From assembly GCA_041493035.1 (NCBI GenBank), contig JBGPYB010000242.1:1-5371 (forward strand): 5,371 bases of DNA. Direction: 5' to 3'. Both the position numbers and the translations under genes were made by a program. Source of the DNA: JBGPYB01 sp041493035 (lineage in GTDB: Bacteria; Acidobacteriota; Vicinamibacteria; Fen-336). Below, piece after piece: positions 1 to 5,310 of the stretch (positions are counted from its first letter, which is position 1; the number at the start of each line of letters is the position of its first letter). The notes below the pieces were generated by a model. It saw only the letters and a program-made list of their open reading frames with translations, searched no databases and was not told the origin of the DNA.

Positions 1-1645
1 CCATGATCTCCGCGCGCGTGGCGGGGGTGCCGAGGCCATGCTCCTTCATCGCCTCGGCCATCTCTCGGTCGTCGAGAGTGCGCCCCGCCGTCTCCATGGC
101 CGTGAGGAGCGTGGCGTCGGTGAATGGCCGCGGCGGCCGCGTCTGCTTCGTCACCGCCTCCGCATCCACGACCGCGACGCCCAATCCCGCGGCAAGGCCC
201 TTCGGTAGCGCTTGCGCGTCGTCAAGGGCGCCCTCGGCCTCCTTTCCTTCCTTCTTCGCGGCCCGCGGTCTCGTGGGCTCGGGTTCCAGCGCCCTCCAGC
301 CGATGGCCTCCACTACCGAGCCGCTCGAGTGGTAGTGGTCCACGGCGGGGTCCGCCTCGGGGCCGCGCACGCGCGTGATCACAGTGGTCACCGAGAAGAC
401 GTGCTCGCCGTGCCAGGCCATGAGCAGCCGCCGGCAGACGAGGTCGTAGACCCGCCGCTCGGGCAGCGAGAGCGTCAGGTCTTCGGGCGAAACCGCCGTG
501 GGGAGGATCGCGTGATGGTCGGTGACCTTGGCGTCGTCGACGAATCGTCTCGAGAGCGGCCGTTGCCCGGTGCCGGGGGCGAGGCGGCCAGCGTAGGGAG
601 CGGAGATGGCCTGCACGACCGCGGGCAGCGTCGCCGCCAGGTCGGCCGAGAGATGGCGCGAGTCGGTGCGGGGATAGCTCAGGAGCTTCTTCTCCTCGTA
701 GAGCGACTGCGCCGCGAGGAGCGTGTCCTTGGCGCTCATGCTGTAAAGGCGGTTGGCGTGGCGCTGAAGGTCGGTGAGGTCGTAGAGCAGGGGAGGCGGG
801 ACTCGCCGCGTCTCGGCACTCACGGACTCTACCGCGGCGGCGCCGGCCTTCGCACGCGCGACAATCCGCCCCGCCTCAGCCCCGTCGGGAGGCAGACGCT
901 TCGCCGAAGTGAATTCGGCTCCGCGCGCAGCCTCGGCCGCCGACGGGCGGAACCACGTCCCTTGGTAGCCCCCATTCCCGGCGCCGAAGGTGGCCACGAC
1001 CTCCAGGTAGTCCTCGGGCACGAAGGCGCGGATGGCCTTTTCGCGTTCCACCAGGAGCGCCAGGGTGGGCGTCTGGACGCGGCCGACGTGGAGCGTCTCC
1101 CCGTGCGCGAGCGTCGTGGCGCGCGAGAGGTTCATGCCCACGAGCCAGTCGGCCCGGCTGCGTCCGCGGGCGGCGTCGGCCAGAGGGTCGAGGTCGGTGC
1201 CGGCTCGGAGGCGCTCGAAGCCCTGGCGGATCGCCTCGGGCGTCAGCGACCTGAGCCACAGCCGGCTCACCGGCTTCCGACAGCCGGCCTTCTCGTAGAC
1301 GTAGCGGAAGATCAGCTCCCCTTCCCGCCCCGCGTCCGTCGCGCAGACGACGCGCTCGATCGAAGACGCGCGGAGGACCGACGCGACCACGTCGAACTGC
1401 CCCTTGGTGTCGGGGAGGACGACGAGGGGCCAGTGGTCGGGCACGAGCGGGAGATCCTCGGCCGCCCAGCGCTTCCACTCGGCGCGGACCTCGTGGGGCT
1501 GGGCCAGGGCCACCAGGTGCCCGACGGCCCACGTGACGACGTACCCGTTGCCCGTCAGGACGCCCTCCCCCCGCGTCCGCGCCCCGAGGACCCTGGCGAT
1601 GTCCCGGGCGACGGAGGGCTTCTCGGCCACTACGGCTACGTCCAC
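1..1645 (-). CDS. topB: DNA topoisomerase III (type IA), 3' end beyond the window
   Basis: Type IA topoisomerase, which passes single strands through a transient 5'-phosphotyrosyl break and decatenates or resolves DNA in the cytoplasm. The frame is open from a GTG at 1645 to the left edge, giving 548 codons without a stop. Visible motifs in order: N-terminal TOPRIM start VAEKPSVARDIA with Glu8; TDAGREGELIF at 103-113 (D104, E108), where Gly replaces the middle Asp of the DxDxE motif, as I recall in Bacillus-type TopB; GRVQTP at 188-193; the catalytic SYPRTDS with Tyr324; HHAILPT from 377; PFTDATLL at 507-514; LGTPATRA at 538-545. A charged, low-complexity linker lies around 458-484. The visible part corresponds to most of the catalytic core; family members are about 650-730 aa, so the C-terminus is missing here. 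The GTG start is preferred because GGAGG lies 4 nt upstream and the protein then begins just before the conserved AEKPS. Identification is firm; the exact start is slightly less so. Confidence 0.95.
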   Translation of the reverse strand, partial: MDVAVVAEKPSVARDIARVLGARTRGEGVLTGNGYVVTWAVGHLVALAQPHEVRAEWKRWAAEDLPLVPDHWPLVVLPDTKGQFDVVASVLRASSIERVVCATDAGREGELIFRYVYEKAGCRKPVSRLWLRSLTPEAIRQGFERLRAGTDLDPLADAARGRSRADWLVGMNLSRATTLAHGETLHVGRVQTPTLALLVEREKAIRAFVPEDYLEVVATFGAGNGGYQGTWFRPSAAEAARGAEFTSAKRLPPDGAEAGRIVARAKAGAAAVESVSAETRRVPPPLLYDLTDLQRHANRLYSMSAKDTLLAAQSLYEEKKLLSYPRTDSRHLSADLAATLPAVVQAISAPYAGRLAPGTGQRPLSRRFVDDAKVTDHHAILPTAVSPEDLTLSLPERRVYDLVCRRLLMAWHGEHVFSVTTVITRVRGPEADPAVDHYHSSGSVVEAIGWRALEPEPTRPRAAKKEGKEAEGALDDAQALPKGLAAGLGVAVVDAEAVTKQTRPPRPFTDATLLTAMETAGRTLDDREMAEAMKEHGLGTPATRAEIM

Positions 1646-1942
1646 GCCACCTCCCAGGCCGCGCGAGGCCGACAACGGATCCTGGCCTCGGCCGGACGAG
1701 GGAGAGCATAGCCGACGGGCTGGACGGCTGAGGTCCCAGGGGCTCTGGCCGGGAGGAAGCCTGCGCGTGACACCTCCTCCGAAAACGCATCCGCGACCGC
1801 CCCGGAGGCCACCAGGCAAGCCTCGGCCTCGCGCCGTCGCTCGCGGCACTCCCGCGGCCGCCCACGCTCTAAGTGTGTTCGACGCCAAGAGAGGGAAGAG
1901 CGTCGCCGCCCATGACCAGTCAGACGAAGCGAAGAAGCGGTT
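1646..1942. other. Intergenic region upstream of topB, no gene seen
   Basis: About 300 bp lie between the stop of the ACT-domain gene and the topB start. Frames that cross it on both strands are extensions of antisense shadows of topB and look like arginine/proline/glycine-rich noise. The only functional signal I can support is the Shine-Dalgarno sequence GGAGG at 1650-1654 on the minus strand. A TATGCT that could act as a -10 occurs at 1705-1710 on the minus strand but has no acceptable -35. I see no strong terminator with a T tract after the ACT gene. Confidence 0.5.
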
Positions 1943-2554
1943 CTAGCCGGTCGCCTCGGTCCTCGCCTGGACTCCCATCATCGCGGTCAGGACTCCATTC
2001 AGGGAGCGGCGCACGGCGTCGCTCGGGACCTCGGACCGGAGCGATCGCAACAGGAAGCGGTCCGACACCTCGCCGTGACGGGTGATCAGGGTCATCTCCT
2101 GGGGGGACAGCTCGAGATCGGAGAGGGAGCGCAGCAGGCTTCCCAGAAAGCCGACGCGATCGGGACCTCGAACCTCGAGGAAGAGGGCCGCTCCCTGATC
2201 GGGCCCGCCGTCTAGGGCGAAATGGGTCAGCGCCACGGGGCCGGGGTGAGCCTCGGGATGAGCGACGCGCGACAACGCCAGGAAGTCGACGGAACTCGGA
2301 GGGGGAGCCGATTCACCGGGGCCGATGATGAACTCCGCGACCCAGCGATCCGCGCGGTTGCGGCGCGCAAACCCGCCGAGGATGTTGAAGCCCGAGAGGG
2401 CCAGGCCGAGGGACAAGTTCCCGGCCCACGAGGGGTCGAGCTGCCCCCAGAGGCGCACCGAGTGGAGTGTCGCCGACTGCCGAGCCACGTGAAACCCCGG
2501 CGCGTCGCCCGAGGCCGGAAAGCGTACGAGTGAGTCTTCGAGGATGGTCTTCAT
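1943..2554 (-). CDS. Hypothetical protein with two ACT-like domains
   Basis: A 203-aa soluble protein with no signal peptide or membrane segment. The C-terminal part (about 123-172) reads as an ACT domain: ALFLEVRGPDRVGFLGSLLRSL followed by a second beta strand and DRFLLRS. This resembles the ACT repeats at the end of GlnD uridylyltransferase, where 'xxVRGPDRPGLL' is typical. An N-terminal segment (about 34-78), WGQLDPSWAGNLSLGLALSG then FNILGGFARR and WVAEFII, has the same beta-alpha-beta pattern and may be a degenerate first ACT unit. ACT domains usually bind amino acids or other small ligands and regulate an attached enzyme; no enzyme domain is present here, so this could be a stand-alone sensor. 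The ATG start is supported by AAGGGGGA 6 nt upstream (2561-2568, minus strand). It is separate from its neighbours by 213 and 297 bp, so it is probably its own transcript. Ligand and target are unknown. Confidence 0.8.
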   Translation of the reverse strand: MKTILEDSLVRFPASGDAPGFHVARQSATLHSVRLWGQLDPSWAGNLSLGLALSGFNILGGFARRNRADRWVAEFIIGPGESAPPPSSVDFLALSRVAHPEAHPGPVALTHFALDGGPDQGAALFLEVRGPDRVGFLGSLLRSLSDLELSPQEMTLITRHGEVSDRFLLRSLRSEVPSDAVRRSLNGVLTAMMGVQARTEATG

Positions 2555-2699
2555 TCGGGGTCCCCCTTGCTCCCGTGCTGCGGAGCGGTTTACACCCAGG
2601 AGAAGACAGCAACGGCTATACCAGAGGGGCTCTCGGCTGGGACTGCGCCTAACTCATTGCCAGGATAGGGGTTGTGGGCTCTCGCCTCGAGGTGGCCAA

Positions 2700-2730
2700 C
2701 CCCAGGGCTGGGGACATGTTCGTCTCGAAC
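2700..2730 (-). other. Two small hairpins downstream of the redoxin gene, possible weak terminator
   Basis: Reading away from the redoxin stop on the minus strand, two inverted repeats occur within 70 nt: GTTCG-AGA-CGAAC (2718-2730) and the 14-bp palindrome CCCCAGCCCTGGGG (2700-2713). Neither is followed by a T tract, so intrinsic termination is uncertain. The rest of the 2555-2767 gap contains the Shine-Dalgarno of the ACT gene and nothing else I can name. Confidence 0.25.
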
Positions 2731-2767
2731 GATCGATGGGGCGACGAAGATGTAGGACGACGTGGGG

Positions 2768-3339
2768 CTACTTCTCGACCCGCTTGATCGAGCAACCGAA
2801 AGCCTTGGTTTCCAGCACCGGCACGTCCCGTCCAGCGAGCACAGCGTCCAGCGCGTTCCGCAGGTCGGGGCTCTTGACCCGGTCCCCGTTCATGTCGTCG
2901 TCAATACGGCCGTGGTAGCGCAGTTTCCACGCGGCATCGTAGACGTAGGCCTCGGGTGTGACTTGGCGCCGAAGGCGTCCGCCTTGACGTTTCCGTCGTC
3001 CTTGAGGATCGGGAAGGTGAATCCGTGGGCCTTGGCGTGGTCGGCGATCTCCGCCACGCTCTCCTGTTTGTTGGCGTTCAGGCCAACGAAGGCGACCCCC
3101 TTGGCCGAGTACTCCGCCGCCAGGGCGGCCATCCGCGTGTTGTAGGCGTTCGAGACCGGGCACTGGGTGGCGATGAAGATGAGCACCACGGCCTTTCGCC
3201 CAGCGAAGGAAGCGAGGTTCACTTCCTTGCCGTCGTAGTTCTTGAGCGAAAAGGGGACCAGAATGTCGCCGATCGCCACCGGCGCACCGGAGGCAGGTAC
3301 GGTGGCAGCCAAAAGGAACCCGACGAGCAGGCGACGCAT
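2768..3339 (-). pseudogene. Secreted peroxiredoxin/TlpA-like redoxin, frame broken by a 1-base deletion
   Basis: A thioredoxin-fold redoxin of the AhpC/TSA type, likely acting outside the cytoplasmic membrane. Residues 1-20 (MRRLLVGFLLAATVPASGAP) look like a signal peptide. The thiol site is ATQCPVSN with Cys60, and a second cysteine sits near the C-terminus in KAFGCSIKR (Cys183). The frame from ATG 3339 runs through ADAFGAK (codon 126). Homology then continues in another frame as VTPEAYVYDAAWKLRYHGRI to the stop at 2768-2770. Restoring one G between 2962 and 2961 (AAG-TCA to AAG-GTC-ACA) gives a continuous 190-aa protein of normal family length, with Pro129 as the likely cis-proline. As written, the ORF instead ends at 2890 with a meaningless tail and lacks Cys183. 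The start is chosen for the signal peptide and the GGAGG 5 nt upstream; an in-frame ATG at 3369 would spoil both. It lies 26 bp downstream of the receiver gene. The break may be real or a sequencing or assembly error. Confidence 0.88.
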
Positions 3340-3344
3340 GTGAA

Positions 3345-3349
3345 CCTCC
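3345..3349 (-). promoter_or_regulatory. Shine-Dalgarno of the redoxin gene
   Basis: GGAGG on the minus strand, 5 nt before the ATG at 3339. It decides the start in favour of the signal-peptide methionine rather than the upstream in-frame ATG at 3369, which lies within the end of the receiver gene. Confidence 0.75.
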
Positions 3350-3365
3350 GCGAAAGGACCTCGGC

Positions 3366-3746
3366 TCATTCTAGCTCGCGCCGAGCAGGCTCGATCCCCC
3401 TCAGAATCTCGGGGAGATCCTGCACGAAGGCGCTGCGCGCCAGGACCGTCGCGCAGCCTGCCTCACGTCCCATCCGGGCCCGATCCGCGTTCATGTGGCT
3501 CACAAAGCCCACGACCTTCACGCCGGCCAGGTCGGTCTCGGCGCGGAGTGCCTCGATGGCCGCAATCACGGGTAGCCGCGCGCTGTCGAGATCGGCCAGA
3601 ACCAGGGTCGGTTGGGCCTCACGGCATGCGGCCACGAGGGCCGCGGCGGTCCGCGCCGTCCGGACGTCCACGTCGGTGCCTCGGGCCGCTTCGCGGATGC
3701 GGCTCAGGAACATCAGGTCGTCAACCAGGGCCAACACCGTCGCCAT
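3366..3746 (-). CDS. CheY-like receiver-domain protein with atypical active site
   Basis: A 126-aa single-domain protein with the alternating strand/helix layout of the CheY-like receiver fold. Strand 1 is TVLALVDDLMF with the acidic pair D9/D10. Strand 3 is LVLADLDSAR with D52 at or next to the phosphorylation position. Strand 4 is VKVVGFVSH with Ser83 in the Thr/Ser switch place. Strand 5 is ATVLARSAF, where Arg104 replaces the near-invariant Lys of true receivers. That replacement suggests either altered phosphorylation or a pseudo-receiver. No output domain is attached. The gene starts at ATG 3746, diverges from perR, and is followed after 26 bp by the redoxin gene, so the two are probably co-transcribed. 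No Shine-Dalgarno is near the start; a TATACT lies 6 nt upstream, suggesting a leaderless message. No histidine kinase is visible nearby. The fold is fairly sure; the role is unknown. Confidence 0.8.
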   Translation of the reverse strand: MATVLALVDDLMFLSRIREAARGTDVDVRTARTAAALVAACREAQPTLVLADLDSARLPVIAAIEALRAETDLAGVKVVGFVSHMNADRARMGREAGCATVLARSAFVQDLPEILRGIEPARRELE

Positions 3747-3752
3747 GGCGCG

Positions 3753-3758
3753 AGTATA
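3753..3758 (-). promoter_or_regulatory. Possible -10 element of the receiver/redoxin transcript
   Basis: TATACT on the minus strand (5 of 6 matches to TATAAT) ends 6 nt before the ATG at 3746, so transcription would begin at or beside the start codon. No good -35 lies 16-18 nt upstream; that space is shared with the divergent perR -35. Suggestive only. Confidence 0.4.
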
Positions 3759-3776
3759 CGCCTCGCGAGAGCCCGC

Positions 3777-3804
3777 TTGACTTTGGAGACTAAATGAGAA
3801 TAAT
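3777..3804 (+). promoter_or_regulatory. Promoter of the perR-rubrerythrin operon
   Basis: TTGACT (3777-3782, 5 of 6 matches to the sigma-70 -35) and AATAAT (3799-3804, 5 of 6 to the -10) are separated by 16 bp in an AT-rich island inside GC-rich sequence. The expected transcription start is about 3811, two bases from the perR GTG at 3813. This leaves essentially no 5' leader. Confidence 0.6.
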
Positions 3805-3809
3805 TACTG
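3795..3809. promoter_or_regulatory. PerR-box-like operator overlapping the perR promoter
   Basis: TGAGAATAATTACTG matches the Bacillus PerR box (TTATAATNATTATAA) at 10 of 14 defined positions, with the inner AAT-N-ATT symmetric core intact and the outer bases diverged. It covers the -10 element and ends just before the perR start, so a bound repressor would block RNA polymerase. This fits autorepression with peroxide-dependent release; because the site lies between divergent genes, the receiver/redoxin pair could be affected too. Binding itself is inference. Confidence 0.5.
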
Positions 3810-3812
3810 ATT

Positions 3813-4253
3813 GTGGGTTCAAGGCACTCCCAGCAGCGGGCGGTGGTCCTCCAAGTCGTGCAATCGACCATGGACCATCCCACGGCCGAGTGGGTCTACC
3901 GTCAGGCGCGCAGGCGCCTGCCTCGAATCAGCCTCGGCACGGTCTACCGCAACCTGAAGCGGTTGGCCGAGGAGGGCGCCATACGGGAGATCCATACAGG
4001 TGGGCACCCCGCGCGGTTCGACGGCAACACGGGGCGCCACTACCACATCCGCTGCCTCGGCTGCGGGCGCGTCAACGACCTGCCCATGTCGGTGGACACG
4101 AGGCTCGAGGAGGAGGCGGCCCGGGCCATGAACTACCGGATCCTCGGCCACGAGGTCGAGATCCACGGGCTCTGCCCGCTCTGCCACGAGGCCGGCCGCC
4201 CAATCAAGAATGATTCTCAGCACTTTAACGTCGCAGATTCCAAGGAGAGTTAG
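3813..4253 (+). CDS. perR: PerR-type peroxide-sensing repressor, Fur family
   Basis: A 146-aa Fur-family transcriptional repressor. The N-terminal winged helix includes HPTAEWVYRQARRRLPRISL and GTVYRNLKRLAEEG (recognition-helix region about 42-54). The C-terminal dimerisation domain carries the structural zinc site C81-x2-C84 and C121-x2-C124. The five regulatory metal ligands of Bacillus subtilis PerR (H37, D85, H91, H93, D104) line up with identical spacing as H22, D70, H76, H78 and D89. Having Asp rather than Glu at the last position favours PerR over Fur. In such proteins bound Fe(II) reacts with peroxide and oxidises a ligand histidine, releasing DNA. The GTG at 3813 is the only reasonable start: an in-frame TAA lies at 3801-3803, and the next ATG (codon 20) would cut into the DNA-binding domain. 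There is no Shine-Dalgarno. It is co-transcribed with the abutting rubrerythrin gene, a common PerR target. Confidence 0.93.
   Translation: MGSRHSQQRAVVLQVVQSTMDHPTAEWVYRQARRRLPRISLGTVYRNLKRLAEEGAIREIHTGGHPARFDGNTGRHYHIRCLGCGRVNDLPMSVDTRLEEEAARAMNYRILGHEVEIHGLCPLCHEAGRPIKNDSQHFNVADSKES
4242..4247 (+). promoter_or_regulatory. Shine-Dalgarno of the rubrerythrin gene, inside perR
   Basis: AAGGAG lies 6 nt before the rubrerythrin ATG, within the last codons of perR. The perR TAG is immediately followed by the ATG, an arrangement that permits translational coupling. Confidence 0.75.
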
Positions 4254-4679
4254 ATGACCCAGCTCAAGGGAAGCAAGACACACGAGAACCTGAAGCACGC
4301 GTTCGCGGGCGAGAGCCAGGCGAACCGTCGCTACCTGTATTTCGCCCGCGCCGCCGACATCGAGGGTTATCCCGAGATCGGTGGTCTCTTCCGTGACACG
4401 TCGGAGGCAGAGACGGGCCACGCCTTCGGCCACATGGACTTCCTGAAGCCTGTGGGCGACCCGGCCACGGACGTCTCGTTCGGCAGCACGAAGCAGAACC
4501 TCCAGTCGGCCATCGAAGGGGAGACCTACGAGTACACGCAGATGTACCCGGGGATGGCCAAGGCCGCCCGCGAAGAGGGATTTGGCGAAGTCGCCGAGTG
4601 GTTCGAGACCCTCGCCAAGGCGGAGCGGAGTCACGCCGGCCGGTTTACCAAGGGGTTGGAGAGCCTGAAAGAGTTGTAA
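4254..4679 (+). CDS. rbr: Rubrerythrin, diiron domain only
   Basis: A 141-aa ferritin-like four-helix-bundle protein that reduces hydrogen peroxide at a non-haem diiron centre in the cytoplasm. All seven ligands known from Desulfovibrio rubrerythrin are present: E20 (AFAGES), E53 and H56 (EAETGH), E90 and E93 (EGETYEY), E124 and H127 (KAERSH). The C-terminal rubredoxin domain, with its two Cys-x2-Cys knuckles, is absent. The protein ends shortly after the last helix, like sulerythrin and other short rubrerythrins, so an outside electron donor (rubredoxin or another redox protein) is needed; none is encoded in the window. The ATG directly follows the perR stop, and AAGGAG is well placed upstream. 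The operon with perR implies induction by peroxide. A hairpin terminator follows 5 nt after the stop. Confidence 0.95.
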   Translation: MTQLKGSKTHENLKHAFAGESQANRRYLYFARAADIEGYPEIGGLFRDTSEAETGHAFGHMDFLKPVGDPATDVSFGSTKQNLQSAIEGETYEYTQMYPGMAKAAREEGFGEVAEWFETLAKAERSHAGRFTKGLESLKEL

Positions 4680-4684
4680 ATGAG

Positions 4685-4712
4685 CAAAGGGGCGCTGCGT
4701 CGCGCCCCTTTG
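4685..4712 (+). terminator. Intrinsic terminator of the perR-rbr operon
   Basis: A perfect 11-bp inverted repeat, CAAAGGGGCGC / GCGCCCCTTTG, surrounds the 6-nt loop TGCGTC, starting 5 nt after the rubrerythrin stop. The T tract is only TTT within the stem, so the terminator is short-tailed. The A/T arms make it usable from either strand, though no minus-strand gene clearly ends here. Confidence 0.85.
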
Positions 4713-4790
4713 AAACCCTGCGCGCAGCCCGTTGGTCGAACTCACGGTAAGGACTCCAGGCCCGAGGTAGTGGGTCAGTTTGAAAAAGCT

Positions 4791-4805
4791 GGCGACTGAA
4801 TCGCC
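4791..4805. repeat. Small inverted repeat next to a -35 element
   Basis: GGCGA-CTGAA-TCGCC is a 5-bp perfect inverted repeat with a 5-nt centre that directly abuts the TTGACC at 4806. It could be part of an operator, but a repeat this short can arise by chance. Confidence 0.25.
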
Positions 4806-4834
4806 TTGACCGTTGGTGGCGGGGCGCTTATCTT
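4806..4834 (+). promoter_or_regulatory. Promoter of the 78-aa basic protein gene
   Basis: TTGACC (4806-4811) and TATCTT (4829-4834) are separated by exactly 17 bp. Transcription starting 7 nt after the -10 would begin at 4841, the A of the ATG. No Shine-Dalgarno is present between them. Confidence 0.6.
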
Positions 4835-4840
4835 TGGTCT

Positions 4841-5077
4841 ATGCCAAAGCGCTCAAGCAAACATGAGGACGTGAACGAGGCGGCCTTCCGCATCCTGGCC
4901 GAGTCGGTAGGTGGAAGCGCGGAGCCGGAGAGATCTGCCGTCAGTGCAGCTGCGGCAGCCCTAGGCAGACGGGGCGGACTAAAGGGAGGACCGGCGAGGG
5001 CACAGGCGCTTAGCGCTCGAAAGCGAAGTGCAATCGCAAAGAAGGCAGCACGTTCCAGATGGGACAAGTCTAAATAG
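4841..5077 (+). CDS. Small basic protein with GRRGGLKGG motif, function unknown
   Basis: A 78-aa, Lys/Arg/Ala-rich protein. Three parts are visible: an N-terminal MPKRSSKHEDVNEAAFRIL segment; a middle AAAALGRRGGLKGGPARA (residues 37-54); and a C-terminal helix LSARKRSAIAKKAARSRW ending in a basic tail. I recognise this layout from small conserved proteins in many soil bacteria, sometimes labelled histone H1-like. The GGLKGG motif and basic helix suggest nucleic-acid binding, but no function is established to my knowledge. The ATG start is set by a well-formed promoter whose predicted start site is the ATG itself; there is no Shine-Dalgarno. Codon third positions are more mixed (many A and T) than in topB, perR or rbr, consistent with an accessory or transferred gene. 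A second small ORF follows after 38 bp. Confidence 0.75.
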   Translation: MPKRSSKHEDVNEAAFRILAESVGGSAEPERSAVSAAAAALGRRGGLKGGPARAQALSARKRSAIAKKAARSRWDKSK

Positions 5078-5079
5078 CC

Positions 5080-5109
5080 TTGATATAGCAATCACTTGAG
5101 GCCTATCTT
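5080..5109 (+). promoter_or_regulatory. Possible promoter of the 64-aa ORF
   Basis: TTGATA (5080-5085) and TATCTT (5104-5109) are 18 bp apart. The -10 hexamer is identical to that of the preceding gene and again lies 6 nt before the start codon, so transcription would start at the G of the GTG at 5116. Confidence 0.45.
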
Positions 5110-5115
5110 TTCCAC

Positions 5116-5310
5116 GTGCCTAGGGGAAAGACCGATCGATCTGTGGAGCGAGCCGTGGAAATCAGTTCGGCTGCCTTGATGAAGCTCCCCGCTGAGGTTC
5201 GGGAAGCGCGGCTCAGGGAATTCGAGCGCCGGGCGGACTGTGTTTCTCGCGCCAGATCTGAATCAGCGACTCATACTCAGGCGTACCCTCTTCATGCAGG
5301 GCGGAAATAA
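5116..5310 (+). CDS. Hypothetical small protein, C-terminal half doubtful
   Basis: A 64-aa ORF from GTG 5116, not recognised with certainty. Residues 9-42 look like a real helical protein (SVERAVEISSAALMKLPAEV then REARLREFERRA). After about residue 42 the composition becomes irregular (CVSRARSESATHTQAYPLH) and third-position GC drops sharply, to about one third by my count. This suggests the tail is run-on or a decayed end. The start has no Shine-Dalgarno, but it has the same TATCTTT plus short gap plus RTGCC layout as the gene before it. The tail overlaps by 98 bp a minus-strand reading frame that looks more protein-like there. It may be a truncated or disrupted gene; at most one of the two overlapping frames is likely to be fully coding. 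Confidence 0.45.
   Translation: MPRGKTDRSVERAVEISSAALMKLPAEVREARLREFERRADCVSRARSESATHTQAYPLHAGRK

Noticed and set aside
212..1711. 499-codon open frame on the plus strand
   Set aside because: It is antisense to topB, whose catalytic motifs are all in place; its translation is Arg/Gly/Pro-rich with no recognisable domain, as expected for a mirror frame in GC-rich DNA.
876..1865. 329-codon minus-strand frame
   Set aside because: It lies in the wrong frame over the 5' half of topB; composition is Arg/Pro/Gly-rich without motifs.
2615..2643. Possible promoter (TATAGC with GTCCCA 17 bp upstream, minus strand) for the ACT gene
   Set aside because: The -35 matches only 3 of 6 positions, too weak to annotate.
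3025..3780. 251-codon plus-strand frame opposite the redoxin and receiver genes
   Set aside because: It is antisense to two recognisable proteins, with a Ser/Arg-rich translation and no motif.
3794..4213. ATG-started frame at 3794 overlapping perR
   Set aside because: The translation is low-complexity Pro/Arg/Gly; PerR motifs are in the frame starting at GTG 3813.
3819..4745. 308-codon minus-strand frame spanning perR, rbr and the terminator
   Set aside because: It is antisense to two genes with intact metal-ligand sets and runs through the terminator hairpin; no domain is recognisable.
4828..5091. 87-codon minus-strand frame opposite the 78-aa gene
   Set aside because: The plus frame has a recognisable small-protein layout and a spaced promoter; the minus frame is Ala/Leu-rich mirror sequence.
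4841..5310. Toxin-antitoxin reading of the two small genes
   Set aside because: Neither protein shows a known toxin or antitoxin motif, and the second ORF's tail is doubtful; pairing alone is not evidence.
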